A DNA stretch of 64,000 bases from Parietaria judaica (GCA_954871525.1 OX940861.1:36593201-36657200); one strand, 5' to 3'. Counted from the stretch's first letter, positions 12,886-24,841 are shown. Numbers and translations are program-made. The notes: generated by a model not told the origin, from the letters alone.

Positions 12886-13735
12886 TACTTTTTACATAAT
12901 TTTTATAGTCACAATACAATGTTAAGGGTCTATCCACACCTGGAACTACACCCAGCACTGTGTAAAAATTCTTAAGCCAAACTGATTATTTAGCTGCCTC
13001 ACAGGTATCTACATACTCAACTTTAGTCGTGGAATCTGCGATACATGATTGCTTAATGCTTCTCCAGAAAACCGTTCCACCAGTAAGGGTGTACACAGCT
13101 CCTGACGTGGACTTCCTCGTATCCCGGTCAGACATAAAGTCTGAGTCAGTATAGTCAAGTGAGTTAAGTTCTGATCCTGAATACACAAGCATATAGTCTC
13201 TCATTTTCGGAACATATTTGAGAACGTCCTTCACTGTTGTCTAGTGACCCATACCTAGGTTATATTGATATCTGCTAACAATTCCCATTGCTTAACAGAG
13301 AATTGGCCTAGTAGACTGCATAGCGTACATCAGATTTCCCATTGCAGAAGCATAGGGTATCCGCCTCATCGTGTCTTGTTCTTCCAGAGAAGTAGGGAAT
13401 TGTCTTCTATCGTGGACGACTCCATGTCTGGTAGGTAACGTACCTCCTTTGGAGTTCACCTTTGCAAAATGTTCAAGCACTTTATCGATGTAAGTTGCTT
13501 GTGATAAAGCAAGAAGCTTGTTGTCGCGATCCCTAAAGATTCAAATCCCAAGGAAATAATTGGCTTCCCCCAAATCCTTCATTTGGAATTGACTAGCTAA
13601 CCATGATTTCACGTCTGACAACTTTGTCACGTCGTTTTAGATTAAAAGTATATCGTTGACGTAAAGAATAAGAAAAACCACTTTGTTTTCATCATTGAGT
13701 TTTGTAAATGCAGGCCTCGGTGATATATTGGACAT
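12886..13735 (-). pseudogene. Copia RT/RNase H remnant (Tork-like)
   Basis: Minus-strand frames encode the end of a Ty1/Copia reverse transcriptase (around 13500-13660, including a VDDI-like stretch) and most of the RNase H domain with the signature DRDTRKSTSG and a following WRSIKQSCIADST. Several in-frame stops and frame changes separate the pieces, and no LTR, primer site, integrase or gag is nearby. The wording of the RNase H region matches the Tork lineage better than elements A and B. It ends where the MULE arm begins. Confidence 0.75.
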
Positions 13736-13825
13736 ATCCATAAGTCTTGACGGCCTCAGTGATATATTGGACAAATCCATAAGTCGTAACAAATCCATAT
13801 TGGACAAATCCATAAGTCTTGACGG
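13713..13825. repeat. Local tandem duplication of about 40 bp
   Basis: The phrase (T/A)GATATATTGGACA(T/A)ATCCATAAGTC is repeated two to three times head to tail with small differences, at the upstream end of the Copia remnant. Confidence 0.65.
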
Positions 13826-14081
13826 TTTAAATTTATGTGTTATTCGGTAATCTAATGACCCAACTCAAACCAGCCCAGAGTTTTTCGGATTGGGTTGGAC
13901 TGGTCATTCAAAAATATTGGGTTGGATTAGATTGATTTTTCCAAAACCCAAAAAGTCGGGCCGGGTTAAGTTTTTAGCGCGGGTCGACCCCTAAGTGACA
14001 CTATTGGCCAAATTTATATATAAATGGTACACACATTTGCGTCTCATGAAATTTAAACCTGTAACCTCTTTGAGAGATATA

Positions 14082-14209
14082 TGTGGAGAATTGTGGGGAA
14101 GTTAATTTCCATTCATGAATGATTGGGGTATTTACATCACTAAAACTAGAAACGATAATAACGGTAAAAGTACTATTGTACAAACTATTATAAACTATAC
14201 TATTCTACA
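14082..14209 (-). repeat. 3' LTR of Copia element A
   Basis: A 128-bp repeat that begins TGTGGAGAA and ends in CA on the plus strand. It is preceded by ATATA and matches 19822-19951 along its length with scattered substitutions. Confidence 0.9.
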
Positions 14210-14226
14210 CTCCCCCTCAAGCTTGG
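14210..14226 (-). other. Polypurine tract of Copia element A
   Basis: On the minus strand, CAAGCTTGAGGGGGAG directly abuts the 3' LTR, the position of the plus-strand DNA primer in LTR retrotransposons. Confidence 0.85.
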
Positions 14227-17200
14227 TTGTATATGGTGTACAAACCAAGCTTGGAACTTAGTTCATCGAATGAATTCCGTGGAAGAGCTTTAGTGAGGAT
14301 GTCCGCAATCTAAAGCTTGGAGGGAATGTAGCTCAAGTCGACGATGCCACCATTCACCTTTCTGAAATAAAATGTCTATCGATTTTAATATGTTTCGTCC
14401 TGTCATGGTGAACAGGATTCTTGACAATTATGATTGTAGACTGACTATCACTGAACATTTTGATAGCCCCAGATTGATCTGTCCTTAGCTTATTTAAGAG
14501 CCTCTGGATCCACATTCCCTCGCATATTCCTTTCCTAATGCGATAGCATGATACTCGGATTCGGCACTACTCCAGGAGACAACCGATTTCTTCTTGCTTC
14601 TCCAAGTTACAAGGTTTCCCAAAACATATGAGCAATACCCTGAGGTTGATCTTCAGTCGGTAGCTTCTCCAGCCCAACTAGCATCAGTGAAGATCTTGAT
14701 CTCCCGAGATTCAGATTTTTGGAATATTAAGCCATGACCGAGAGTAGACTTCAAGCACCTTAAAATTCGGTTTATGGCTTCCAAATGATCATCGTTCGGG
14801 CTGTTCATGTGTTGGCTTACAACACTGACAGAGTAGGCGATGTCCGGACGAGTGTGAGACAAGTAGATGAGTTTGCCGATAAGTCTCTGAAATCTCCCTT
14901 TGTCGATAGGAGCACTTTCGGTGCCGTGAGAGAACCTTTTGTTCGGATCCATCGGAGTGTCGACCAGCTTGCAAGCAACAAGGCCGGTCTCTTGGAGTAA
15001 GTCAAGTACACACTTCCTTTGGGAAATAACAATGTCTTTGTCAGATCTTACTACAGTAGAACCTCTATAAATTAATACTGTTGGGACCGGAAAAAATATT
15101 ATTTTATCCGATTATTAATTAACATATAAATTATTAATTTATACATTAATGAAGAAAAAATTTATTAATCAGCTATAATTATATTAACATCTTTACTAAC
15201 AAAAAATTATTTCAATTTATTATATTGAGAATATTATAGTATCAATATTAAGAATATAAAGCGAGACTATTATGATTTAAATTTTTTTATTAGAGTACCA
15301 ATGTCAGAAATATTAAAGAGCACAATGATATTAAAGAGGAATAACAATAGCTTCTTAGAGTAGTGATAACTAAAGCTATAATTATTATTGTTGTATTTAA
15401 ACGTTGGATGCATATTTCTAGCAAGGTTGTATACAAAATGTTGATTTAATGTAGAAAACTCAAATTACTATAGAGATGAAGTTCAAGAAAACATTAATTT
15501 CAAGAAGAAACAAATTACTAAAGAATCATTTTTTAAGAAGATTACATGATTAGTGATGTAATGTTATCTTTTTATTTAACGTGATTTCATAGTTATTTAT
15601 GATATATTTTAGTTATAGTGATTTTATAATTATTTATGTAATTTTTTATATTGAGTCATTAATTTATATATTACGTGGGATCTATATACCTTTAAAAAAA
15701 ATTATTATCTTATAAATTTAGCGAATTATTAATTTAGCTAGTTAGGCCCGAGTCGGGACTGGACAAAAATATTATTTAATCGCGACTATTAATTTATCGA
15801 GTATGAATTTATACTGTACTTCCATACCTAAGAAGTATATAAGAGTTTGGAGATCTTTGATCTCGAATTGTGTTGCGAGTACTTGCATTAGTCTGACGAG
15901 TTCCTCTGAGTCATCACCGGTCAAGATAATGTCGTCAACATACACAATGAGAATTACAATCTTCTCACTGTTGTTCCGTTTGATGAAGAGAATGTGATCG
16001 ACTTGACATTGGAGGTACCCGTTGGATGTGACGCCTTTAGTGAATTTCTCAAACCAAGCACGAGAAGATTGCTTTAAGCCGTACAACGACTTTCTCAATT
16101 TGCAAAATAAGTGAGAATTGGAGTCTTGTTCAAATCCTGCAGGCATATTCATATAGACTTCTTCTTCAAGGTCGCCATTTAGGAATGTGTTCTTGACATC
16201 AAGTTGTAATAATGGCCAATCTAAATTCACGGCAAGGGAAATGAGTACTCGTACCATATTTAGTTTGGCCACTCGAGCACAAGTCTCTTGAAAGTCGATT
16301 CCTTGAGATTGAGTGAAGCCCTTCACGACAAGTTTAGCTTTGAATCTCTCGATACTCCCATCGGACTTGTACTTGACAGTGAAGGCCGATTTACACTCGA
16401 AAGGGTGTTTTCCACGTGGCAATTCAGTAAGACTCCATGTGTTGTTGATATCCAATGCTCGTATTTCTTCTTCAACCGTACATTTCCAAGCGGGAATCTG
16501 GAGTGCTTGATGAATAGAGCTAGGGACCTTGGAGTTTTCAAGATAAATGATAAAAGCCCTATATGATGGATGCAACTTGTTGTAGGCAACATATCGTTCA
16601 ATGGGATATTCAGTGTTCCCACGAACATGTTTTTTACTGATGCTTTTCCGGAGAGCAATAGGGAGTTGTGAATCATCAACCATGTGTTCAAAAGTTTCTG
16701 TACCTGATGGATTAGTCGAGGTAGAGGGAGTCGGATCCGGATCTTGGTCGATTTGATGATGCATGGAGTCCTCTACATGTTCAAGAGATTGAGATGACCT
16801 AGAAGTAGAGTCTAGGATATTTTCGATAGCCAGAAGTGGAATAGAAGTCGCAGGGATTCTGGATGGTGAGTTTTCGACTCCCAGAAGTGGGATGGAAGTC
16901 GAAGGATTTTCGGACGTTGAACTCGAAATGTCGACGACCAAAAATGGAGTTAACGTCGAAGGAATGTCAATTGGTTGAGAAGATGATGGAATTTCAGGTT
17001 GAGTGTATTGATTGACTTCCCAAATTTCAGATTCCCATGAGTTCTTCCCCTGAATTTCGGATTTGGGGAAGAAATATTGATCTTTGAAGAAAGTGGCATC
17101 CATTGTGTTATAGACCGTGCGGGTAGTAAGACAATAACATTTGTACCCTTTTTGGTTCATCGAATAACCCAAGAAAAAACACTTGATGGATCGAGGGTCA

Positions 17201-18700
17201 AGCTTCGATCGATTTTGTTTGTGGACATGGATAAAGGCGGAACACCCAAAGTCCTTCTTTGGTAGGTAATAGATTGGGGTGAATTTGAGTGAGGACTTGA
17301 CGAGGAGGTAGGTTATTTAGGATTCGACTTGGCATGCGATTAATGAGGTATGTGGCCTTGAGAACTGCATCACCCCAAAAATGTTTAGGAACGGATTTAG
17401 CAAACATAATGGACCGGACAACTTCAAGAATGTGTCAATTTTTTCGCTCGGTAATACCATTTTGTTGTGGGGTGTCACAAATGAGCTTATATGAACTATC
17501 CCTTTTTCGGATAAATATGGCTTAAGAGTTTGATTGAAGTAGTCTCGTGCATTGTCAATGTGAAGAACTTGAATACTGCTATGGAACTGAGACTTAATCA
17601 TCGAGTAGAAGTTTTGAAAGAGAGAAGCAATTTCAGATTTTTCTTTCATGAGAAATGTCCACGTCATTCGAGTATGGTCATCAATGAACGTGATGAACCA
17701 TCGAGCCCCACTTATATGACTTACCCTCGAGGGTCCCCATATGTCACTGTGAATCACTGAGAATGGTTTGGATGATTTATAGTCAATGTCACAGAAGGAG
17801 TATCAGGTATGTTTTGCAAACTGATAAATTTCACATTGATAAAATGAGGGCTTTGTGTTAGTGAATAAGTGTGGGAACAATTTTGCAAGATATTGGAAAT
17901 TTGGATGACCAAGACGATAATGCAATAACATGACATGTTGATCGATAGGAAGAAAGGCAGAATGTGTGTTTAGACGAGACACAAGATTTTGACTTGAGGT
18001 TTGAATTTTATTACCAAGAGAACTTGTGTCGTGAAACAAGTAGAGTCCATCACGCATCTCGCCTCTACCAATTTCCCTCTCGGAACCCAATACCTGAAAA
18101 TCACAAAAATCGGCAAAGAAACGAGTCATGCAATTAACTTCACGAGTGAGTTTACTAACCGACAAAAGGTTGCAAGTGATCTTCGGAACAAATATCATAG
18201 ACTAAAGAACGATGTCCTCTGAAATTCGGATTGATCCAATTCCTTCAACCGGAATAAATGTCCCGTCAGCAGTCCTAACAGAGGAGTAACTTGTACTTTG
18301 CCCGAATGTGATAAAATAGCTTCGATCTCCTGTCATGTGATCTATTGCACCTTAATCAATTACGCAGGATTTCGATCGCCGGATTTGTACAAGATGATCG
18401 GATGTCAAATCGACGCTTAGATTTAATACAGGCTCGGACTTTGATCGGGCATCGACCATTTTCATGAGATCTTTAAACTCATTTACAAGTCGATTGAAGT
18501 CGTCGACAGTAGGATGAGAGCCCGTAGTAGGCTTTGATGAATCTGTGCAATTTGTTGGTTTGCCATGTAATTTCCAATATTGGGGTCTCCAATGACCATG
18601 AATATTGCAATGATCACACCAAGGTCGTCCCCGACGAGGTGTCGAAGAGAAGAATGAGGGAGTAGCGGATTTGGCCCAAGAAGACATACTTTTAAACAGG
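14227..18700 (-). pseudogene. Broken Copia gag-pol polyprotein, element A
   Basis: Visible pieces in element order: a zinc knuckle near 18600 whose last cysteine is Tyr (CDHC..GH..Y); a protease at 18200-18370 in which the serine codon of the D-S-G-A active site is replaced by a stop; a GAG-pre-integrase segment with an LGHPN motif and C-x2-C (17803-18198, second cysteine unclear); an integrase core with SDIWGP and DNARDY (17317-17757); an RT with LDVKNTF and YVDD (15772-17172); and RNase H pieces (14300-15030). The RT to RNase H reading frame is interrupted by the DNA element at 15054-15816. Premature stops and frame changes make it non-functional. Confidence 0.9.
15054..15816. mobile_element. 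TIR DNA element nested in Copia A, TSD TA
   Basis: Ends CAGTAGAACCTC and (reverse complement of the right end) CAGTATAAATTCATACTC are followed on both sides by TATAAATTAATA-type subterminal sequence. TA lies outside each end (15052-15053 and 15817-15818). Removing the element and one TA brings the Copia reading frame on the two sides back into register, which supports the TA target. The interior is AT-rich and has no transposase. A TA target fits a Tc1/mariner-type element, but the terminus is not the classical Stowaway one. Related copies are at 1105-1675 and 25525-25610. Confidence 0.75.
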
Positions 18701-18999
18701 AGCTGATCACAGGAACAAGCAGTGAAAAATAAATTTTTTGTTGGTTAGGGCATGAATTTTCGCGCAAGAACACACAGAAAAAAAATAGGGATTTTCTGTA
18801 TGTAGGTGAAACAAATTTGGTGTGGGCACGTGCAGATTTTTTTTTCCTGAGTTAAAAAAGACAAACACTTAGAGTGTACCCAAAAGCTTGGAAAGCTCTA
18901 ATAGAGGCTTGAATCTAGGCTTCGCTGGAGAAAGCAGGTCTGAATTCCGAGGGGTCGCCGGAGGAATGCGACTGGAGCTGGAGGAGGCGCGTTTGTCGA

Positions 19000-19805
19000 G
19001 GAGATTCGCGTTAAAATAATTGAGCTTCAGCAATGAGGAGGCTAAAGGATTACTGGAGGACCTCAGCTATTCGTATATCTGAAAAAGATAAACCCTTGTT
19101 GAAAAGGCTAAGCGGAAGGGACGCCAGAGGTTCTGCTTGCGAGCGAAGATGAGACGCACGGAGGCTGAGATGCGCGAGATCGTGCGGTGGAGAAGGACGA
19201 ACTGGAGGGCTGTGGTGGAGAGATCTGGGTTCGCAGCGACGGATGCATGGAAGCTCGTCGGAGCGAAGTACCAGCGGAGACTAAAATCTGAGTCACAGAT
19301 CTGGACGTCGCGAATCTGAGATGCGACCAGGAAGATGAGCTCGCGCCGAAGGTGCAGACTTGTTGGAGCTCAAGGTCTGAGAAGGCCGCTGAGATTCGTG
19401 CGTGAAGGAGACGTGTCGCTAGAAGGGGCTTCGCCATAGAAGATATGTGACTCGGACAATTTGTCGAACAGATGGCGTGCGACTGAGGAATAACCTGGTT
19501 TTTGCAGACACGTGAGTTGTTTTCGCCTGATAGACGAAAGATGCAGCGGAGAGAGGTCGGGCACTCGCCGGAAGAGGTCGCCGGAGATGGACGTCCGACG
19601 AAAGTGTGGCGGTGGCTGAGATGGCAAGAAGAGATTTGCCGGAGAAGCGTGACGTGATGAGAACGCAGCGGGGAGGAATGCGTCACCGAGGAAGAGAGTC
19701 GGAATAGGGACACCGTCGGAGGAGATGTTTCCGGAGAGATGCTCGTCGGAACGATGATCGGAGAGACAACCGGAGATAAAAGGGATGGTGGAACTTTCTC
19801 TATGG
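19000..19805 (-). other. Untranslated leader of Copia element A
   Basis: A GC-rich stretch between the primer site and the first recognisable gag-pol sequence. A 201-codon minus-strand frame (19108-19713) is serine- and arginine-rich and resembles no Copia protein; I treat it as leader rather than a gene. The N-terminal gag domain expected here is absent. Confidence 0.6.
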
Positions 19806-19809
19806 CTCT

Positions 19810-19821
19810 ACTCTAATACCA
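19810..19821 (-). other. Primer-binding site of Copia element A
   Basis: On the minus strand, TGGTATTAGAGT directly follows the 5' LTR. It differs by two bases from TGGTATCAGAGC, complementary to the 3' end of initiator tRNA-Met, the usual plant Copia primer. Confidence 0.85.
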
Positions 19822-19951
19822 TGTGGAGAATCACAGAAAAGTTAATTTCGATTCATGAATGATTGGGGTATTTACATCACTAAAGCTAGAAACGATAATA
19901 ACGATAAAATTACTACATTGTACAAACTATCATAAGCTATACTATTCTAGG
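19822..19951 (-). repeat. 5' LTR of Copia element A
   Basis: Pairs with 14082-14209. It begins TGTGGAGAA on the plus strand; the outer terminus reads CTAGG where the partner has CTACA. ATATA follows at 19952-19956. Confidence 0.88.
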
Positions 19952-20097
19952 ATATATAATAGAGTTACTAGTAGACTAACGAAATGATTGTAAGCGAACA
20001 TATATGGAACTCTATAAATTGATATATATAGTTACTTACATCAGAAAATGTGTTTACAAATTACAATCAATATCTCAAAGTCAAACCATTTAATTTA

Positions 20098-21231
20098 GGG
20101 TTAATTGCGGTAAAAAGACTCAACCTTTGGTCAAATGCTCTGTTGTGTATACAACCTCCGTAAATGGCGGCAAAAGTACCCAAACTCGACATTTGGGAGT
20201 TGACCGAGAAAATTTGTCCATGTGGCTATTAGCCTTTGCCACGTGGCATGCCACATGGCACTTGGCCGCCACGTGGCATGCCACGTAATTATTATTTTAA
20301 ATAGTTTAAAAAATATATTTTTTTTTAACTTTTTAATTTTTTTTTAAATTAAATTATTTTTCAATAATAACCAATAATGAATATTTAAATTTAAATATTC
20401 ATAATTGGTTATTATTATTAAATATAATTATTCATCTTAGAAAAGTGGGTCAAACGAAATAAATAAAGAAAAAAAATCACCGTTCACGGTTCACTCAAGC
20501 TCCGTCTCCGATCCGTTTCAGAGGTGGAACGAAATCGCTTAATATGTTTAACAATAATAATCATATGATTATTTAATGACAATTTTTAAAAAAAGAATAA
20601 TATATAAATAAAAAAAACATATTAAACAATTATTATTATATAATGCAAACGCAAAAAAAAATATCATGCAAACAAATAAAAACAATTTTTCGTTAAATAT
20701 AAATATGACTACTATTTTTTTTAATAAGTGGTGTGTATTTAATTATGTCTTGACTTTTTAAACAATATGTATGTGTTTATTGGTTATTATTATTGAACAT
20801 ATTAAACATTTTTATCCGATGACTGAACCGGATCGGAAACGGAGTACCAGTGAACCGTGATTTTTATTTCGTTCTACTCACTTTTTTTTTTAATAATTAT
20901 AACCAATAATGAATTTTTAAATTTAAATATTTAAATTTGTTATTATTGAAAAAAAAATTAAAAAAATTTATTAAAAAAATAATAAATAAATTTATAATAA
21001 ATAAAATAAATTTAATAAAAATGATTTAAAATAATAATAATTATGTGGCATGCCACGTGGCGGTCAAGTGCCATGTGGCATGCCACATGGCAAAGGCTGA
21101 TAGGCACATGGACAAATTTTCTCGGTCAACTCCCAAATGCCAAGTTTGGATACTTTTGTCGCTATTTACGGAGGTTGTATACATAGGAGAGCATTTGACC
21201 AAAGGTTGGGTCTTTTTGCCGCAATTAACCC
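20098..21231. mobile_element. Foldback Mutator-like element with 9-bp TSD
   Basis: The exact 9-bp duplication TTTAATTTA lies at 20089-20097 and 21232-21240. The ends are GGGTTAATTGCGG and its complement. The first 200 bases and last 200 bases are clear inverted repeats. The mirror symmetry continues inward through a second GC-richer box (about 20440-20525 paired with 20815-20895, around CCGTTCACGGTTCACT and AGTGAACCGTGA), so most of the element can fold on itself. Long inverted repeats with a 9-bp target are typical of MULEs. No transposase is encoded. A single arm of the same family lies at 12703-12885. Confidence 0.88.
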
Positions 21232-21285
21232 TTTAATTTATGTGATTCTAGCTCAATAGTTATTTCACTATACCTTGCATTAATA

Positions 21286-21826
21286 TAGGGGTCGCAATTC
21301 GTGTTCGTGCTGGGTCTTAATCATTTTTTACTTATTTTATATAGACCCAGACCCGCCCCATTTATTAATCGTGTTAGAAGATAAGACCCAGACCCGCCCC
21401 ATTTAAATACTGTATTTATCGTGTCTACCCATTTAACCCATTTAACATATTCATGTATAATGTTAAATTAATTCAATTTACACTCATTTAACTTAACTTA
21501 TTTAATTATATTATCTAAGATCTTACAGTTTACTAACACTTTGTATGTTCATCAGTTGTACGATGTAATAAATATGTAAAAAAAAACATAAATGTTATAT
21601 ATAATACGTATTACAATACTTAATAACATATATAAAATGTAACTTTTTGCTCTTTAATCGTGTCTAATTGGGTCACATCGTGTTATCGTGTTCGTGGCGT
21701 ATTTACCCGTTATTTAATCGTGTTCGACACGGTTGGACCCAAATCCATTTACGGTAGATCCAGACCCATTTAAATCGTATCGTAACCGTTTAGTGTTTCG
21801 TGTCCGGCCCCACATTGCCACCCCTA
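21286..21826. mobile_element. hAT-like MITE, TSD CATTAATA
   Basis: The 8-bp duplication CATTAATA lies at 21278-21285 and 21827-21834. The termini are TAGGGGTCGCAAT and, in reverse complement, TAGGGGTGGCAAT. The interior repeats phrases such as GACCCAGACCCGCCCCATTTA and CGTGTTCGTG. An 8-bp target and TAGGGGTG-type ends fit hAT non-autonomous elements. A decayed sibling is at about 55487-56035. Confidence 0.85.
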
Positions 21827-21840
21827 CATTAATATACTAG

Positions 21841-22511
21841 AATTTTAGCTTTACAAATGTATATATTTATATATGTAATATCTATATATAATAATAAAAA
21901 ACACAATAGATTACTACACATGGCCTGGACCTTGGGAAGAAGCCTAAAAGAAAGGCCAGTGAGGTATGACTTTTCTCATATTCCCCTCGTGATGAAGAAT
22001 ATGCGTATCTCTAGTTTATATATTAAATAAATAAAAAAATTATATTTATATATGTATTTGAGATTCTTAAATACATGATAAGCCACTTTCCTTTGTGCTG
22101 TCCTACGTATTGTATGTTACTATATTTTATCAATGCCACGGTTTCACCCAAATAATTTATAGGAATTTATGTTAAATAATTGCAGAAATATAAATGGGTT
22201 TCTATTCGAAGTATAATTAACAAAGTAGAGAATATCGGTTTACCTCTTGTTGTTCATGATGTGCCGTCTGTTTCCGTGGATTTTCTAATGAATCGATTTC
22301 TTGTAATACTTTCTTTCGTGCACACTATCAATATTCACCGAGAGATCACCAAAATATCACCGGATTGATGCTAGTCAAACACTCGAGATTGGACAAAGAA
22401 CAACATACCCGAGCTTGGGGAGTCGGGGCGGCAGCGTGAATAGGTTTGATATGTATCATATTAACATCATATACTTTCATTTTCTTTTTCGCATTTAAAT
22501 AAAATTATTAC

Positions 22512-22565
<54 letters not shown>

Positions 22566-23630
22566 CTATTTATAAAAATAAATAGGATTATTAGCGGCAA
22601 AAAGTACCTTAGTTGTTTGGAATAGAGTCAATTTAAAAAAAAAATTGTGGCAAAAATACCCAAGTCCATATTTTTTTGGTGGATCGATAGACTTCATCCA
22701 CTTTTCCGTTAGTTTTTTAAATATTTCCCTCAATGATGACGTCAACAACACAAATCACGATACTAAAGAGGAGATGAACTAAGAATCCGATAGAATAAGT
22801 GAGAACGAAAATAAGAATTTGCGGTGTAGATGTTCCAAGAATATGTGTTTACATCCATGGTTACTTTGATGTTTGTGGGTTTGATGCTTTGAATTTATTC
22901 GTTGTTGACGTCATCACTGTTGGAAATAGTCAATAAACTATCGAAAAGTTGATAAAGTCTACCGATTTGCTAAACAAGTAAACTAGAGTACTTTTGTCAT
23001 AATTATTTTAAGTTACCCCTATGCTGTTCTATTATTTAATAATTTAGTTACGCTTGCCACTCATAACTCAAATAAATATAAGAACACATTTGGCACGTGG
23101 AGAATATTTATCGTATAATTTCAATATGTTGCTTATTTTTTATATGGATATATATAGTGTATAAATTTATAATTTATATAATATCGACGGCGTGCGTGTG
23201 AAATTTTCCTTACTGCTAGTGGCTGGCTAACTTCAACTTTGATACATGCGCTTGCGGTTTTTAATTCCCACTTTAGGCGATAAATATGCTATGTTAGTGT
23301 ACACACTAAATCAAGCAAATAAATAAATAAATTATTGTATATCTATTATGTATATAATATATTTGCGCATTATAAATGCGTTTAAATGCTGTTTTGAATT
23401 CAGAATTTTCTCTTATATGTGCAATAAATTAAAATTCACACATGAAAGTCAGAATAGTAATGATGGTAACCATGCATTCGAGTATGTGCTATTTTAATAA
23501 TATATTCTCATTAAGTCAAAATTGACCAAATGTTGAAATTTACAAACACGCACTCAACTATAGGTGCCCAAAAAATCCCCTCAATTATGACGAGAATAAT
23601 TTCCAATTTATATAATTTTATCAACTCTTA
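21841..23630. other. AT-rich intergenic DNA
   Basis: Contains a TTA trinucleotide array (22515-22562) and, just after it, a TTAGCGGCAAAAAGTACC module (22590-22720) related to the ends of the MULE-like elements. The plus-strand frame at 22180-22368 has no recognisable domain. No gene is supported. Confidence 0.45.
22515..22562. repeat. TTA trinucleotide repeat
   Basis: About 15 tandem TTA units in intergenic DNA, next to a scrap of the dispersed GCGGCAAAA family. Confidence 0.92.
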
Positions 23631-23634
23631 TAAG

Positions 23635-24219
23635 TGTTGGGGTCAAAATCGGTTCCTCAAAATGGGCTTCTCCTAAAAGGGATTTGGGACTCAACGAGAG
23701 TCGACAGAGAAAAGCCCTCATAAAAGGAGAGAAAACCCACCAAAGGAAACGAGCCCATTAAACTAGTCACCAGGCCCACGACCAAAACGGCCCAGACAGA
23801 AGTCTTGCCGATAGACTCGCCCGAAATATTGAGAAGGCTCGCTCGAAGCGCAAGCCTCGGACGATTCAGCCCGATCCAACGCTTAAGACTGAAGACGGGC
23901 TAGCTCGTCCCAAGACGGTCTAAGGCAACTACGACGACCAAGTTCAGAACAACCAGCAAACAATAACTTACTCGAAGAAGCTTGTCTCACCAAAGCCCGA
24001 CAACATTTTGCGCAAATCGCCAAGTCAGCACGATGCTGATTCTGAGGGGACCACTAAAATAGGGTTTCCTACTCATATTCTTGTAATCATAGCCTATTAT
24101 GAGGCCCAATATACTCACTTATAAATAGAATAGTACATGGCACACAAAAGGAGTAGAATCATCAACTCCAAGAACACTCCCTTTCCCATTTTTCACTTTC
24201 GGCCATTGTTGTACCAACA
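23635..24219 (+). mobile_element. Solo LTR, TSD TAAG or ATAAG
   Basis: The block begins TGTTGGGG and ends CCAACA, the TG...CA inverted termini of an LTR, with TAAG directly outside both ends (23631-23634 and 24220-24223). It is GC-rich compared with its flanks and holds a TATA-like ACTTATAAATAG (24117-24128) in the position expected for a U3 promoter. No primer site, polypurine tract or coding sequence lies on either side, so this is a solo LTR. It lies about 0.8 kb upstream of the NPF start codon. Orientation is inferred from the TATA box. Confidence 0.75.
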
Positions 24220-24223
24220 TAAG

Positions 24224-24841
24224 AATCCAAGTCCACACTTATTCGCGAAAAAATTACAAATAAATTAGGTAAAATAACCATTCAACTTTTTTTAATAGCG
24301 GCAAAAGTATTGAGAGAAAGCATACAAAAGTTAGCTAATCAATAACTCCATCCAATTTCTATTAAAAGAGTTCAAAAAAAGTACAATTTTTGTAAACACG
24401 TATCACTTCAACACAATTTTACTTTAACTTTAATATATTTTTGTTATTCATTTTTAATTACGTAGATTATTTTCTAATAATGTTCTACTAAAATAAAATA
24501 AAATAAATGTTATTTTACGGAACTTAATCTGTACTTTTTTTTTTACAAAAATAACTTGAATATCCGCCGACCCATGCAATTAATTATAATATTTTAGATA
24601 TATTATTGTTATAGCCCCTCTTCTTAATGTTGTCTAAATTCTTAAGATTTATACTTTCGACAAAAATTAAGAACACGTACGGCAAAAAAAATGTCATTTT
24701 AACCAATGTAATTCTGATCTTTTTACCGTAAATTTTCCTTGATTAAAATTGGAGGAATTTTTATTTTTTATTTATATTTTTGGTGAAGATGAGAAAGACA
24801 GGCTAAGTTGGGTCCCCTTTTTATCCGGCGGAAGTGTTGTC
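24224..24841. other. Distal upstream region of the NPF gene
   Basis: AT-rich DNA with a partial AATAGCGGCAAAAGTATTG module at about 24296, another scrap of the MULE-like terminal family. No coding sequence. Confidence 0.5.

Larger units (their letters stand above)
14082..19951 (-). mobile_element. Copia LTR retrotransposon, element A, TSD ATATA
   Basis: Two short LTRs (14082-14209 and 19822-19951) are flanked by the 5-bp duplication ATATA (14077-14081 and 19952-19956). On the minus strand the order is 5' LTR, primer site, GC-rich leader, zinc knuckle, protease, integrase, RT, RNase H, polypurine tract and 3' LTR, which is the Copia order (integrase before RT). The LTRs differ at several sites, including loss of the terminal CA in the 5' copy. 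The coding region has stops, frameshifts and a nested DNA element (15054-15816), so the copy is dead. Most of gag is missing between about 18700 and 19100. Confidence 0.93.

Noticed and set aside
19108..19713. A 201-codon minus-strand frame
   Set aside because: It lies in the Copia A leader between primer site and zinc knuckle, is Ser/Arg-rich, and overlaps other frames equally open because the region is GC-rich. No domain supports a gene.
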